Under the pieces are notes generated by a model, which made no database searches, was not told the origin of the DNA, and saw only the letters and a list, made by a program, of their open reading frames with translations. From positions 1 to 39,389 of the forward strand of contig NZ_CACXNW010000022.1 of the NCBI RefSeq assembly GCF_902769175.1: a DNA stretch of 39,389 nt. Reading direction: 5' to 3'. Each line of letters starts with the position of its first letter. Within the stretch, counting starts at the first letter, position 1. Below are positions 28,096 through 37,074 of the stretch, one piece after another. Source of the DNA: an uncultured Methanobrevibacter sp. GTDB lineage: Archaea > Methanobacteriota > Methanobacteria > Methanobacteriales > Methanobacteriaceae. The translations under genes and the position numbers were made by a program.

Positions 28096-28557
28096 TTAAT
28101 CTTTCCTGGCATCTTGAGCTCTTCCTTTAGCTGCAATTGCGCCAGGAGCAACAGTTAAAACTGCCTCTAAAATTTCACTTGGTCTTGGAGGACATCCTGG
28201 AATAGCTGCATCCACTGGAATAAAGTCAGAAACAGGAGCAAGAACCCTTCCTCCTTCCTGAGCAAATACATCTCCTGATTGAGGGCAGTTTCCAACAGCC
28301 ACTACAATCTTAGGTTCAGGGATCTTTGCATAAATCCTTCTTAGATTGTCTCTCCATTGTTCTGTAACTGCACCAGTTACTAAAAGAACATCAGCCTCAC
28401 GAGGATTGTTGTATACATAGATACCGTATTGTTCAAGGTCGTATCTTGGGGAAAGAATGGCAACAAGCTCTACATCACAGCCATTGCATCCTCCACAGTT
28501 TACAATACAAACATGAATTGAACTTTTTCTTACAATATCTTTTAGTTTCTTAAGCAT
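28096..28557 (-). CDS. ehaN: Eha hydrogenase small subunit EhaN
   Basis: A 153-residue NuoB-like small subunit carrying the proximal [4Fe-4S] cluster. The cysteine ligands are visible in [10 protein letters not shown] (residues about 21-27), [10 protein letters not shown] and [12 protein letters not shown]. It relays electrons between the Ni-Fe site in EhaO and the polyferredoxins. It is soluble and docks to the membrane arm. It is next to ehaO and intact at the usual length. Confidence 0.92.
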   Translation of the reverse strand: MLKKLKDIVRKSSIHVCIVNCGGCNGCDVELVAILSPRYDLEQYGIYVYNNPREADVLLVTGAVTEQWRDNLRRIYAKIPEPKIVVAVGNCPQSGDVFAQEGGRVLAPVSDFIPVDAAIPGCPPRPSEILEAVLTVAPGAIAAKGRAQDARKD

Positions 28558-28614
28558 TTTAATTACCTTTAAGTTCCTGTTCTTTTAATAATGATTTTTT
28601 ATGATTATAATGGT

Positions 28615-28998
28615 TTATTCTCTAATCAATTCAACGATTTGTGCTCTTCCCTCTTCAAGGGCATCCTCATATTTCTTGCCATTCTTGACTATGTCTTTAG
28701 TTAGCATATGGCAAATTCTATCTGCATCTTCCTCTGATACAAGCTTTATTACATCACTAAGCCAATAAAGCCTTAAATCAAGATGCAATTGTCTTTTTAT
28801 CTTTTCCCTATTTGCTATTTCATATGTGGCATGCATATTTTCCAAATCACTCATGTCAAAATGATTCATAAGAATATCTTCAAATTCTTCTTTAGAAATG
28901 CCAAATTCTTCAGATAATGGAATTGTAATGTCCTTTTCCCAACGGAAACTATGAAGAACCCTTAATTTCATCATTTCATATTTTTCTTCGCTATTCAT
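28615..28998 (-). CDS. ehaM: Eha subunit EhaM (soluble, DUF1959-like)
   Basis: A 127-residue soluble, charged, mainly helical protein without cysteine clusters (MNSEEKYEMMKLRVLHSFRW at the start). The start at 28998 is set by GGTGAT seven bases upstream; the in-frame sequence further upstream has no binding site. The position between the last membrane subunit and the hydrogenase module identifies it as EhaM. Its role in the complex is unknown. Confidence 0.78.
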   Translation of the reverse strand: MNSEEKYEMMKLRVLHSFRWEKDITIPLSEEFGISKEEFEDILMNHFDMSDLENMHATYEIANREKIKRQLHLDLRLYWLSDVIKLVSEEDADRICHMLTKDIVKNGKKYEDALEEGRAQIVELIRE

Positions 28999-29129
28999 AT
29001 AAATCACCAAGTGAGTTAATTTAGTTTTTTTAGAATTAAACTCCAGATACTGAGTCAAATATTATTAAACTCAGAATATTGAGTCATATACTTATTAGAA
29101 TAAATCATCAATTATTGAGTGACTTACCA

Positions 29130-29456
29130 TTAGAATAAAACTCCTGAAGTTGAAATCCAGACGACTCCTGCAATCAATATTCCAATTGCAGTTTCTTTAC
29201 GACCATAACCTGGCCTTCTTCCTAATGCAAGCCCAATACAGAAGAATGCAATAGTGAGTAAGATTTCAGAACTGATATGATGATTTAAACCATGATTAAA
29301 TAATAAAAACCACCCTACAATGGAAAAAACCAAGGTCATTACATCTATTTCAGATATTATATAAGGTTCCATATGCTTCTTATAGCTTAATAAAAGACCT
29401 GCAATTGATCCTGCAATAAAAACTATAATATAAATCATATAAAATAATTCTTCCAT
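29130..29456 (-). CDS. ehaL: Eha membrane subunit EhaL
   Basis: A 108-residue membrane protein with three to four helices, containing the short cytosolic loop GRRPGYGRKETA. The start at 29456 sits five bases after GGTGA; an in-frame GTG upstream lies inside that site. It is identified by gene order and hydrophobic profile. No catalytic motif; probably structural in the membrane arm. Confidence 0.75.
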   Translation of the reverse strand: MEELFYMIYIIVFIAGSIAGLLLSYKKHMEPYIISEIDVMTLVFSIVGWFLLFNHGLNHHISSEILLTIAFFCIGLALGRRPGYGRKETAIGILIAGVVWISTSGVLF

Positions 29457-29557
29457 GATTTTCACCTTGATTTTCTTATTTTTAGTTCTAAACTCTTATT
29501 TTGATAAATTGATAAATATAATTAATTTAATTTTTCTTAAAATCTATTTTTAAAGAT

Positions 29558-29815
29558 TTACATAGGCTTGTATAAGCAAATGAATGTTATGCAAATGATT
29601 AAAAAGGTAATGACAAATGCTATTTTCTCTAAGTTTTCAGCTAAATGAGCATTTTTTCCATTGTGTTGCATCAATATAAATGGAACGAAAATGATTCCGA
29701 TTATAGCTAAAGGAAGTGCTAAAATACTTTGATATAAGGCAGCAAGTCCTGCCACTATAAAAATGCCTAAAGCAACTAATGAAGTTAATACTCTCATTCC
29801 TTTTTCATCATTCAT
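29558..29815 (-). CDS. ehaK: Eha membrane subunit EhaK
   Basis: An 85-residue hydrophobic protein with three predicted helices (about residues 8-25, 28-46 and 62-82) separated by a QHNGKNAH loop. It is assigned from its position between the NuoH-like EhaJ and EhaL. A 164-bp spacer rich in ttttaatag repeats precedes it. No motif reveals a specific role. Confidence 0.72.
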   Translation of the reverse strand: MNDEKGMRVLTSLVALGIFIVAGLAALYQSILALPLAIIGIIFVPFILMQHNGKNAHLAENLEKIAFVITFLIICITFICLYKPM

Positions 29816-29979
29816 TTTTAAGCCTTCTTATTAATTTTTAATTAATTTTAATATTTTAATAGTTTTAATAATTTTAATAGTTTTAATAGTTTTAATAATC
29901 CTAATAATTTAATAAATTATTATAATTATTAGAACTTTAATTACACTTTTTAATTTGGAATTTTAATTTTTTCTCTATT

Positions 29980-30840
29980 TTATATAATAATCATAATGAT
30001 TGAACCTACTGTACAGATAACTGCAATTGAAATTTGAGCCATTACAGAATGGTTAGGATTTAGCATAGGAGTTGTAGCATTGATAAATCCAGTGATTATA
30101 CAAATTATAATCATTCCAATCAGATATCCTACAACGGAAATTGGTCCAAAGAATACAGTCAAGAAAATCCATAATAGAATATACCAAGCGATTGACTCTG
30201 AAAACATTATGTATCCTCTAAGCATACCAAAGTGTTCAGTTTCAAAACCTGATATGATTTCCTTTCCTTTTGTAATTGCAAAAGGAGAATATGGAGATTT
30301 AGTGACTATTAAAGTGAAGAACATAATTGCTGCAAGAGGCAATTGCAATACTAAAGGTCCATTTGCTGCTTGATAAGCGATTATTCCGCTAATGTCCATA
30401 GTTCCAGTAAGCATGAAAACTACAGCAATAACAGCAAATAAAGGCAATTCACCTGCTGCTGAAAATACAGCCCTTACACAGCTTACCTTACCATATGGAG
30501 AACCTGATGAAGATCCTGCATTATGCTCTACAATCTTATGGATTGCATAAATACCGAATAAAATCATTAAAGAGCCTTTTGTAACCGGACCTACAATAAC
30601 ACCAGTTACCCAAATTCCTGCTAAAATAACTGTAATACCTATGTAAAACGGTATTGAAGCAGTTTTTGGAAATGTGGTCTCCTTAAAGAAAAATTTCAAT
30701 GAATGCAATAAATATTGTATAATAGGAGGTCCTGGCCTTAATTGGACTCTTGCCATAACCTTTCTGTGGAAACCTAATAAAAGACTACCTCCAAGGAAAG
30801 CTATTATTACATTGATTAAAATCTGAGCCATTAAATTCAT
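29980..30840 (-). CDS. ehaJ: Eha NuoH-like membrane subunit EhaJ
   Basis: A 286-residue membrane protein homologous to NuoH/HycD, which joins the hydrogenase module to the ion-translocating arm. The signature loop [14 protein letters not shown] is followed by [12 protein letters not shown] second loop reads [14 protein letters not shown], and [21 protein letters not shown] carries the conserved acidic residues. About eight helices. ATG at 30840 is preferred over the in-frame GTG at 30849. It follows ehaI with about 20 bp of spacing. Confidence 0.9.
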   Translation of the reverse strand: MNLMAQILINVIIAFLGGSLLLGFHRKVMARVQLRPGPPIIQYLLHSLKFFFKETTFPKTASIPFYIGITVILAGIWVTGVIVGPVTKGSLMILFGIYAIHKIVEHNAGSSSGSPYGKVSCVRAVFSAAGELPLFAVIAVVFMLTGTMDISGIIAYQAANGPLVLQLPLAAIMFFTLIVTKSPYSPFAITKGKEIISGFETEHFGMLRGYIMFSESIAWYILLWIFLTVFFGPISVVGYLIGMIIICIITGFINATTPMLNPNHSVMAQISIAVICTVGSIIMIII

Positions 30841-30861
30841 AATATCCACAAAGAGATTCTA

Positions 30862-31077
30862 TCAGTAACCTGTGAAAGGCTCTTCTCTTCTTTCCTCCTC
30901 TTCTTCTTTTATTGGTTTAGACATGGAAATCAGTCCAAATGAAAGCACTAAAAATGGTATACAAACAATAGCTATTGCATAAACTATCCAATCAGCAGGA
31001 TTAAATATTAAAGCGTAAAGGATAGCCAATATAGATACAATAAATACAACATAGCTAGCTATTTTCATTTTATTCAT
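30862..31077 (-). CDS. ehaI: Eha small membrane subunit EhaI
   Basis: A 71-residue protein with two transmembrane helices (about residues 6-24 and 30-52). Its cytoplasmic tail is very acidic and then basic (EEEEERREEP). The start follows AAGGTCGAT. It is identified by size and by position between EhaH and EhaJ. No specific function is known. Confidence 0.75.
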   Translation of the reverse strand: MNKMKIASYVVFIVSILAILYALIFNPADWIVYAIAIVCIPFLVLSFGLISMSKPIKEEEEERREEPFTGY

Positions 31078-31245
31078 TTTATCGACCTTCTATTTTTATA
31101 ATAAATTTATAAATATTATTTTTTACTGAATTTGAATTCTTTAATATAAATTAATAGATAAATCTATAATTTAATTCAATACATTATTTATATTTAATTT
31201 TGATATTTAATTTTCATTAACTTTATATTTGTTAATTTTTTCAAT

Positions 31246-31914
31246 TTACAATATTGTCAATAGGATTTCAACAAATCTGACAATGATAAACAATGAACTT
31301 AAGTGAATGATTAATATAAATGGAGATCCAGGAGTTCTGAACATTTCTGCCTTACTTGCAAAGAATGGAGCAATACCGCTTTCACCGCAAACTCCAATCA
31401 ACATTACTAATGCACCGAATATCATCATTGGGCTTGCAGGAATTGTTGCTAACTCAAATAGGCTTAATGTACCGGTAGCTGCTAAAATCATAGCTGCTCC
31501 ACCGAATAACGGCAAACCGCACATCATAGCAATCAAACCGTATTGATAAGCAGAATTCAAGACATCCACCTGTTTTACAGCAGAAACAATACCAATGTTA
31601 ACAATACCAATCAAAGCCATGAATAGGGTAAAGTTAAACAAATCTCCAGTAATCATAGCTCCTGCAGTAGCTAAACCACATATGATAGCCAAGAATCTTC
31701 TTTGCTTAAATTCCTTTTTCCCTACTGCAACCTTATTTTCATCAAGTGAACCAAACATTGCTTCAACTTGGGTTTCAGTACGGCTGATAGCTATCAATGC
31801 TGTAAATACAAGTATAGTTACAAACAAGAATATGTGGAGAGGGTTTAAGTAAAGAACAATATCTCCCAATGGGATTGTTCCCATTATGCTTCCACCTAAA
31901 TCTTCTATAAGCAT
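31246..31914 (-). CDS. ehaH: Eha antiporter-like membrane subunit EhaH
   Basis: A 222-residue membrane protein related to the central part of NuoL/M/N and Mrp antiporter subunits, but much shorter. Recognisable pieces are the [20 protein letters not shown] helix, and a segment [21 protein letters not shown] that resembles the GxxP/lysine region of the antiporter channel. It is likely part of the ion pathway. A 168-bp AT-rich spacer follows it and a 237-bp one precedes it. Confidence 0.85.
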   Translation of the reverse strand: MLIEDLGGSIMGTIPLGDIVLYLNPLHIFLFVTILVFTALIAISRTETQVEAMFGSLDENKVAVGKKEFKQRRFLAIICGLATAGAMITGDLFNFTLFMALIGIVNIGIVSAVKQVDVLNSAYQYGLIAMMCGLPLFGGAAMILAATGTLSLFELATIPASPMMIFGALVMLIGVCGESGIAPFFASKAEMFRTPGSPFILIIHLSSLFIIVRFVEILLTIL

Positions 31915-32041
31915 TTAACAGTCTCCTTTTTATTTAAACGTTTTTTTAAGTTCATTTATGATTTAATAAATATAATTTTTAATTATTAGAATTCTTTTTA
32001 ATTATTTGAATTCTTTTTAATTTCTAATAATTTTTTAATGA

Positions 32042-32146
32042 TTTTTTACTGATTTTTTATTGAATATTTATTTAATTTAAATTGATTTGAATACTTTACG
32101 GATTTTTTTACTGATTCTTTATTTAATCTAAATTGATTTGAATAAG
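32042..32146. repeat. Degenerate tandem duplication (about 61 bp) between ehaG and ehaH
   Basis: The segment ttttttactgatt...aattgatttgaata at 32042-32092 recurs at 32104-32145 with a short internal deletion. It fills most of the 237-bp spacer. A shorter gaattctttttaatt repeat (about 31988 and 32008) lies beside it. Confidence 0.65.
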
Positions 32147-32151
32147 AATAA

Positions 32152-32829
32152 CTATTTTCTTCCGTATTCCTCTCTCATTAGGATTCCAATCAATCCAATC
32201 TTAGATGCAACTTTCATAAGCAATCCTAAAGCAGCAAGGAACAAACTGAGCAACCAGTATTTAGGCATTAGGAAGAACAATAGGAAACCAATTATCCATA
32301 AGCACCAGGATATACCTGAAATTGCTCCTACGCCATCAAGAACAAATATTGGCAATCCTCTTACCTTTCTGCTTAATACATAGATTACAATACCTCCACC
32401 AGCTACTGCACCACCAGTAAATCCAGATAAGAATACACCGTATCCAATTAGCAACAATGCAATGAAATTAGGAGCAGTTGTCATGATTTCCATATTGATG
32501 TCTAAAGGCATTGGTGCAAATGAGGCATCTTGATCTTTCTTTCTCATTTCACGAGATATTAAAATCTCAGAGATTGCCATAATCTCTGCTAATTCCACTA
32601 CCAAACCAGGAAGAATCAAAGCTTCAGACAAGTCAGTTCCTACAGCCGCTACAACAATAAGCATAGCCAATCCAACAAGGTCTGTAAGAATAAGAACTTG
32701 AATATCTCTTTTCTCCATTGAAATTCCAATCAAGCCAATGAAAGCTACAATCAATCCTCCATACAAAGCAGTGGAATACATTGAGCTGTAGAAGGCAGGA
32801 ACAAATTGAGGAATTACACTAGCGACCAT
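32152..32829 (-). CDS. ehaG: Eha membrane subunit EhaG
   Basis: A 225-residue membrane protein with about six helices. It contains VGTDLSEALILPGLVVELAE, with acidic residues within helices, as seen in ion-translocating NuoK/MrpC-type subunits. The ATG lies four bases after the ehaF stop. Its GGTGA site overlaps the end of ehaF, indicating tight coupling. The name is from gene order and size. Confidence 0.82.
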   Translation of the reverse strand: MVASVIPQFVPAFYSSMYSTALYGGLIVAFIGLIGISMEKRDIQVLILTDLVGLAMLIVVAAVGTDLSEALILPGLVVELAEIMAISEILISREMRKKDQDASFAPMPLDINMEIMTTAPNFIALLLIGYGVFLSGFTGGAVAGGGIVIYVLSRKVRGLPIFVLDGVGAISGISWCLWIIGFLLFFLMPKYWLLSLFLAALGLLMKVASKIGLIGILMREEYGRK

Positions 32830-32833
32830 CTAA

Positions 32834-33433
32834 TCACCTGAACTCCTTTTTAGCTTGCTTTTCGCGAGCTTTACGATTGCTCATTTCAACTTCACTGGCT
32901 ATTCTGTCAGAACTTGCAATAGCCCTTTTCACATCTTCCTTAATATCCTCTTTTCCTTTTTTCCTGTCCATTGTAAAGTTAATGGCAAGCCAGGATGCAA
33001 TTATGAATGCCATCATAAGGATAGTGGATTCTAAAATGGTATCAAAACCTCTGGTATAGTATAGGCTTTCATCGATAACTCCACCAGGAGATGCACAGAT
33101 ACTTGTTCCAAAGTATGGGGAAATACCTTTCAGCACTTCCGCAATTGGAGTCATATATGAATTGATCCAACCAAGATTTTGGGAATTCTCAGGATATTGG
33201 GCTTCTGTAACACCAGGACTTTCTAAAATCTCTCCTCCCCTATCATATGGAGCAATTGCAAGACCTGCATCCATTTGACTTTGAGGAGCTGGACGTGTAT
33301 AGATTTGGTCTGTATTCAAACCTACAGGAATCAGGAATCCAGCAATCAAGAGCAAACCTAAAATTAAGGCAAATAATCTAGGAATATTCTTTGGATCTGC
33401 TAACTTATTCCATAATTTAGCTATTTTAGGCAT
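32834..33433 (-). CDS. ehaF: Eha membrane subunit EhaF
   Basis: A 199-residue protein with two transmembrane helices (about residues 17-35 and 135-152), a long extracytoplasmic loop between them and a highly charged C-terminal tail. The second helix region, YYTRGFDTILESTILMMAF, resembles the MrpB/MbhF-type E-S-T motif of membrane-bound hydrogenases. The start follows GGGAGG. Probably part of the sodium-translocating module; the ion is inferred from the family. Confidence 0.82.
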   Translation of the reverse strand: MPKIAKLWNKLADPKNIPRLFALILGLLLIAGFLIPVGLNTDQIYTRPAPQSQMDAGLAIAPYDRGGEILESPGVTEAQYPENSQNLGWINSYMTPIAEVLKGISPYFGTSICASPGGVIDESLYYTRGFDTILESTILMMAFIIASWLAINFTMDRKKGKEDIKEDVKRAIASSDRIASEVEMSNRKAREKQAKKEFR

Positions 33434-33482
33434 ATTTAGATTCCTCCCAGCATTAATTCAGTTTGTAAAAATTCAATAAGCA

Positions 33483-33743
33483 TTATACATCAGCCCATAT
33501 CTCTTCTAAACGAGCAATAGCTCTAAACAGGATTAATGTAACAATAATTGTAGTTGCAATTAATGTTAAAAGAGCTAATGTAGAATTGTAAGTAAGTAAA
33601 ATTAATGAAACTCCTACAGATGCCACTTCAGTATTGATTGTTCTTATTATTGGGTCTTTCACTCCATGACCCCATACTGTAGCAATACTTCCAAAAATAG
33701 CTAATGCTAAACCTACATAAACCCAAAGCGCTAGATTAAACAT
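33483..33743 (-). CDS. ehaE: Eha membrane subunit EhaE
   Basis: An 86-residue hydrophobic protein with three helices, of the MrpG/MbhC size class. [20 protein letters not shown] is a conserved-looking loop plus helix. Its ATG shares one base with the ehaD stop (TAATG), which shows translational coupling. Assigned by gene order. Confidence 0.8.
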   Translation of the reverse strand: MFNLALWVYVGLALAIFGSIATVWGHGVKDPIIRTINTEVASVGVSLILLTYNSTLALLTLIATTIIVTLILFRAIARLEEIWADV

Positions 33744-34069
33744 TATTTACCACCTTCAGAGTTTCTTTCACGATTTTCAGTGCTTTGCATCATTTTAGGC
33801 ACAGTGGAAAAATCGTTTAGCTTTGATTTTCTCACATTATTTATTTTAATCAAAGCAAGCAAGAATACGATAATATACAATGGATCAAGAACAGCAGTTA
33901 AAAAAGCTACATCCAAGTATTTGAAGCTAACTATAGCTAAAAATAAACCTGCTTCCAAAATAGAAACCATAATCACTTTATCCAATGGTTTTTTAAGAAG
34001 GACAACTCCAATAGCACCTATTATCATCAACGCAATTGATATTGTTGTCATATTGATAAATTCCAACAT
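33743..34069 (-). CDS. ehaD: Eha membrane subunit EhaD
   Basis: A 108-residue protein with three helices and a charged C-terminal tail. The stretch [20 protein letters not shown] and then [15 protein letters not shown] resembles membrane subunits of the Mrp/Mbh hydrogenase antiporter modules. It overlaps ehaE by one base and follows ehaC by 46 bp. The assignment is from order and topology. Confidence 0.8.
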   Translation of the reverse strand: MLEFINMTTISIALMIIGAIGVVLLKKPLDKVIMVSILEAGLFLAIVSFKYLDVAFLTAVLDPLYIIVFLLALIKINNVRKSKLNDFSTVPKMMQSTENRERNSEGGK

Positions 34070-34115
34070 TTAAATCACATTTCTATTATCTAAAAGAAAT
34101 AATCATCAATTATTA

Positions 34116-34391
34116 TTAGTTTTCCTTATGCTCTTCCATATTCTTATCATAGGTTATTTCATCTTCCAAATCATCTAAACTGTAAGCAATTGCATTTGCT
34201 CCAATAGTTGAAGAGATAAAGAAAGCTGCAGCTAATACAAGACCAAATGCAGTTTTAATATGCAATGCAACTAATGCAGAAACACAGAATCCTATTACAT
34301 TTATGTAAAGTAATTTTTCTGCTCTATCTTTGGTTATTACTGCTCTTAAAGCCATAAGAATTGTAATAACTCCAATAATTTCAATAAACAT
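34116..34391 (-). CDS. ehaC: Eha membrane subunit EhaC
   Basis: A 91-residue protein with three short helices (MFIEIIGVITILMALRAVIT, VIGFCVSALVAL and VLAAAFFISSTIGANAIAYS) and an acidic C-terminal tail. It lies in the ehaA-E series after a 100-bp spacer. No functional motif; probably an MrpF/MbhB-like subunit by size and position. Confidence 0.78.
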   Translation of the reverse strand: MFIEIIGVITILMALRAVITKDRAEKLLYINVIGFCVSALVALHIKTAFGLVLAAAFFISSTIGANAIAYSLDDLEDEITYDKNMEEHKEN

Positions 34392-34491
34392 AATTTAACC
34401 TTGTATTTTCTTCATTAATTTTTAAAGTTCATCATTAAGGATTAATCTAATCAATTAATCCTAATCTTAATCTAAATTTAATTTTAGTCAT

Positions 34492-34992
34492 TTATTCATA
34501 TTTAGTATACCTACCAAAGGATTTTGCTATTTTTCCAATAAGCCTTGAGCTTGTTGGATGGTGAATTCCTTGAATAGTGAATATTGCAATTACCATACCG
34601 CAAATAAACATCTCTGGAGTGATTCCAATAAATGAAAAGATGAATATCAATAAGGTCATGGTCAATGCACCGCAAGTTCCAGCATAGCCTGGATCTGCAC
34701 ATAGCCTATTTCCAATATAAACAAGCAAAGCAGCAATTAATCCTCCTTGAATGCCTGAGATATAAACACCTATTGATGCAATCAAGGTTCCTGCTGATGC
34801 ATCTGGAGAACATAAGATATTTCCTTGGAAGAAACCTCCAGACAAATCTCCTTTCCTATTCTTTATGGAATACCCTACAGTTTTTGCTCCCTTAACTCCT
34901 GGAGCTTCAGGAAGACCTAAGAATGTATCCACAATAACAAAATTAAGCCAAGAGACAACAGTTGCTATGATTAAGCCAATTATTAAATTCAT
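34492..34992 (-). CDS. ehaB: Eha membrane subunit EhaB
   Basis: A 166-residue membrane protein with about five helices and a glycine-rich loop ([20 protein letters not shown]). It is assigned EhaB because its ATG overlaps the ehaA stop by one base, and by its order in the locus. The conserved polar loops suggest a role in the membrane domain, but no catalytic residues are evident. Confidence 0.8.
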   Translation of the reverse strand: MNLIIGLIIATVVSWLNFVIVDTFLGLPEAPGVKGAKTVGYSIKNRKGDLSGGFFQGNILCSPDASAGTLIASIGVYISGIQGGLIAALLVYIGNRLCADPGYAGTCGALTMTLLIFIFSFIGITPEMFICGMVIAIFTIQGIHHPTSSRLIGKIAKSFGRYTKYE

Positions 34993-35309
34993 TATTTGCT
35001 ACCTCCTTCTTGAGGGATTGGGAAAATATAATCGAATAGATACTTTACAAAAATAGCTAAGAAAGCTCCCACTATAACCGCAATCACCAATCCATTATAA
35101 ATCCAAAATATATTCAATGAATAAAAAATAGCTAAAATCCCCATAGCGAATATAGGAGTTGGAAATAGTGCACTTTTAGTCCAAGAAAATCTAATTGGCT
35201 TTTTTGGAAGAAGAGGGGATCTTAAAGCTAAGCTTAAGACTATTGCAACTATAATAGCCACTATATAATTCACAAATAACTGAAATCCATTAGCACCTAT
35301 ACTAATCAT
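34992..35309 (-). CDS. ehaA: Eha membrane subunit EhaA, first gene of the operon
   Basis: A 105-residue protein with three helices (about residues 10-28, 50-68 and 76-97). It is the promoter-proximal gene of 20 consecutive eha genes, all on the minus strand and intact. No ribosome binding site precedes its ATG, unlike most genes here. A TATA box sits about 25 bases upstream, which suggests a leaderless transcript. The name is from position and size. Confidence 0.8.
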   Translation of the reverse strand: MISIGANGFQLFVNYIVAIIVAIVLSLALRSPLLPKKPIRFSWTKSALFPTPIFAMGILAIFYSLNIFWIYNGLVIAVIVGAFLAIFVKYLFDYIFPIPQEGGSK

Positions 35310-35321
35310 AGTTATTATTAT

Positions 35322-35342
35322 GTTTTAATATAATATATATCT
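35322..35342 (-). promoter_or_regulatory. Probable eha operon promoter (TATA box)
   Basis: The minus strand reads agatatatattatatt in this interval, centred about 23-25 bases before the ehaA ATG at 35309. Archaeal TATA boxes sit about 26 bases before the transcription start, so the mRNA would begin at or next to the start codon. This is supported by the lack of a Shine-Dalgarno sequence. Confidence 0.55.
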
Positions 35343-35598
35343 TTTATTACTTATTGACAAGTCGAAAATATAGGACTGATTTAGGATTATTTTTAAAATT
35401 AAAAATTAAGGATTGAATTATTACTAAATAAAGTAAATTTATTATAAATTTAAAGAAAATAAGTAATTTTAAGCAATAAAAATTTAGGCACTCCTAAAAA
35501 TTATATGAATTTTGATTCATTGAATATTTTTTTATTTTCTAAAATGACATTCCATCAAAAATTTATTTTATATTTTATAATTTTTTAAACATATGTAT

Positions 35599-35800
35599 AC
35601 TTTCAAAAATTAATTTAATAATTCTAATTTAACTAAAAAGACATAAACTTTCAAAAATTAATTTAATAATTCTAATTTTACAAAAAAGACATAAACTTTC
35701 AAAAATTAATTTAATAATTCTAATTTTACAAAAAAGACATAAACTTTCAAAAATTAATTTAATAATTTCAATTTTACTAAAAAGACATAAACTTTCAAAA
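35599..35800. repeat. 48-bp tandem repeat, 4+ copies, in the 732-bp eha/epimerase divergent region
   Basis: The unit begins actttcaaaaattaattt and includes aaaaagacataaa. It starts at 35599, 35647, 35695, 35743 and 35791 with only a few substitutions. The gene-free interval 35310-36041 also contains the eha promoter at the left, a second repeat at 35861-35960 and the epimerase promoter at the right. No open frame was seen in it. Confidence 0.95.
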
Positions 35801-35860
35801 ATTTATCATTATTTTATAATTTTTTAAAAAAGTCATAGGATTCAAAAGCCAAATAGATTT

Positions 35861-35960
35861 TCATTATGAGAATTTTTTATAGCTGACCTATTTCAAAATA
35901 TTAAAATACTTCATTATGAGAATTTTTTATAGCTGACCTATTTCAAAATATTAAAATACT
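35861..35960. repeat. 50-bp tandem duplication, 2 copies
   Basis: Two copies (35861-35910 and 35911-35960), identical except at the last base, begin tcattatgagaattttttat and continue agctgacctatttcaaaata. The near identity indicates a recent duplication. They lie 80-180 bases before the epimerase start, close to where its upstream regulatory elements would be. Confidence 0.95.
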
Positions 35961-35994
35961 ATTAAAATTATAAATCTATACTAATATAGAAAAT

Positions 35995-36010
35995 AAATAT
36001 ATTTATACAT
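35995..36010 (+). promoter_or_regulatory. Probable TATA box of the epimerase gene
   Basis: aaatatatttatacat lies about 35-45 bases before the ATG at 36042. The leader would contain the AAAGGACC ribosome binding site. Sequence and position only. Confidence 0.45.
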
Positions 36011-36041
36011 ATTTACATTATAAATTAAAGGACCAGATATA

Positions 36042-36983
36042 ATGGAAAATAAGGAAATTGTAGTAACAGGAGGATGTGGATTTATAGGATCACATATTGT
36101 AGATGCATTGATAGAAAACAATAAAGTGACTATAATCGATAACTTATCCTCTGGAAAAATGGAAAATTTAAATAAACCAAAACATGAAAACTTAACTTTA
36201 ATTAAGGAAGACCTTTTAGATGCTGACTTAGATAGTATCCTAAAAGGAAAAGACTATGTATTCCACCTTGCAGCAAAGGTAAGCGTACCTGGAAGCGTTG
36301 CTGAGCCTATTTACTATAACCAAACAAATATTGATGCATTAGTAAAGCTCTTGGTTGCATGTAAAGACAATGACATTAAGAAAATAGTCTTCTCATCATC
36401 TTCAGCAGTTTATGGAGAAAATCCTAATATGCCATTAAAAGAGACTGAAGTTTCAATGCCTTGCTCTCCTTATGCAGCTCAAAAGGCAAGTGGAGAACTA
36501 TACTTGAAATCATTCAATGAAGCCTATGGATTGAATTATGTTGCATTAAGATATTTCAATGTCTTTGGTCCAAGACAAGATGAAAATTCCCCATATGCAG
36601 CAGTTATCCCTAAATTCATCTCTGCTATACTAAATGCTAAAAGCCCTGTAATCTATGGTGACGGAGAACAAAGCAGAGATTTCATTTACGTTAAGGAAAT
36701 TGTCAATGCAAACATAGCAGCTGCTGAATCTGACTATAATGGAGTAGTGAATGTTGCATTAGGAAAATCCATGACAATAAACCATTTGTTTGAAATTGTA
36801 AGTGATGTTTTGGAATCAGACATTCCTGTAAAATACCTTGATGAAAGACCAGGAGACATTAAACACTCACTTGCAGATATAAGCAATCTTAAAAACATCA
36901 ATTTCTCCCCAGAGGAAGACAAATTTGAAGAGCAGTTAAGGGAAACTGTCAAATGGTTTAGAAATGAAATGGAAAACAGATAA
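36042..36983 (+). CDS. UDP-glucose 4-epimerase-like NAD-dependent epimerase/dehydratase
   Basis: A 313-residue extended SDR. It has the GGCGFIGS NAD-binding motif (residues 10-17), VFHLAAKVSVPGSV, VFSSSSAVYGE with the catalytic Ser, and SPYAAQKASGE with the YxxxK pair. RYFNVFGPRQDENSPYAAVIP, then DGEQSRDFIYVKEIV, strongly suggest a UDP-sugar 4-epimerase or related enzyme. It would supply galactose-type or N-acetyl sugars for glycans; the exact substrate is open. A 42-bp tandem duplication begins in its last codons. It is followed after about 90 bp by cimA. Confidence 0.87.
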   Translation: MENKEIVVTGGCGFIGSHIVDALIENNKVTIIDNLSSGKMENLNKPKHENLTLIKEDLLDADLDSILKGKDYVFHLAAKVSVPGSVAEPIYYNQTNIDALVKLLVACKDNDIKKIVFSSSSAVYGENPNMPLKETEVSMPCSPYAAQKASGELYLKSFNEAYGLNYVALRYFNVFGPRQDENSPYAAVIPKFISAILNAKSPVIYGDGEQSRDFIYVKEIVNANIAAAESDYNGVVNVALGKSMTINHLFEIVSDVLESDIPVKYLDERPGDIKHSLADISNLKNINFSPEEDKFEEQLRETVKWFRNEMENR

Positions 36984-37052
36984 GTCACTATTGGATATTC
37001 CTACTTATTAATGGAAAACAGATAAGTCACTATTGGATATTCCTACTTATTA
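36969..37052. repeat. Perfect 42-bp tandem duplication spanning the epimerase stop codon
   Basis: Positions 36969-37010 and 37011-37052 are identical, beginning atggaaaacagataagtcac. The first copy contains the epimerase's final codons (MENR) and TAA. The second is a downstream copy of the same tail in the intergenic spacer. Perfect identity implies a very recent event. Confidence 0.97.
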
Positions 37053-37074
37053 TAAAATAACTCGATGTGAAAAA

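Noticed and set aside
26918..35309. The hydrogenase as Ehb rather than Eha
   Set aside because: The gene order (20 genes, 6- and 10-cluster polyferredoxins, then HAD protein, Ftr paralog and ribokinase homolog) fits eha, and the distal metabolic genes are not part of ehb.
35599..35960. Repeat-rich divergent region considered as a replication origin
   Set aside because: There are no Cdc6/Orc1 gene and no origin-recognition-box-like inverted motifs. Similar repeats occur in many other spacers in this window.
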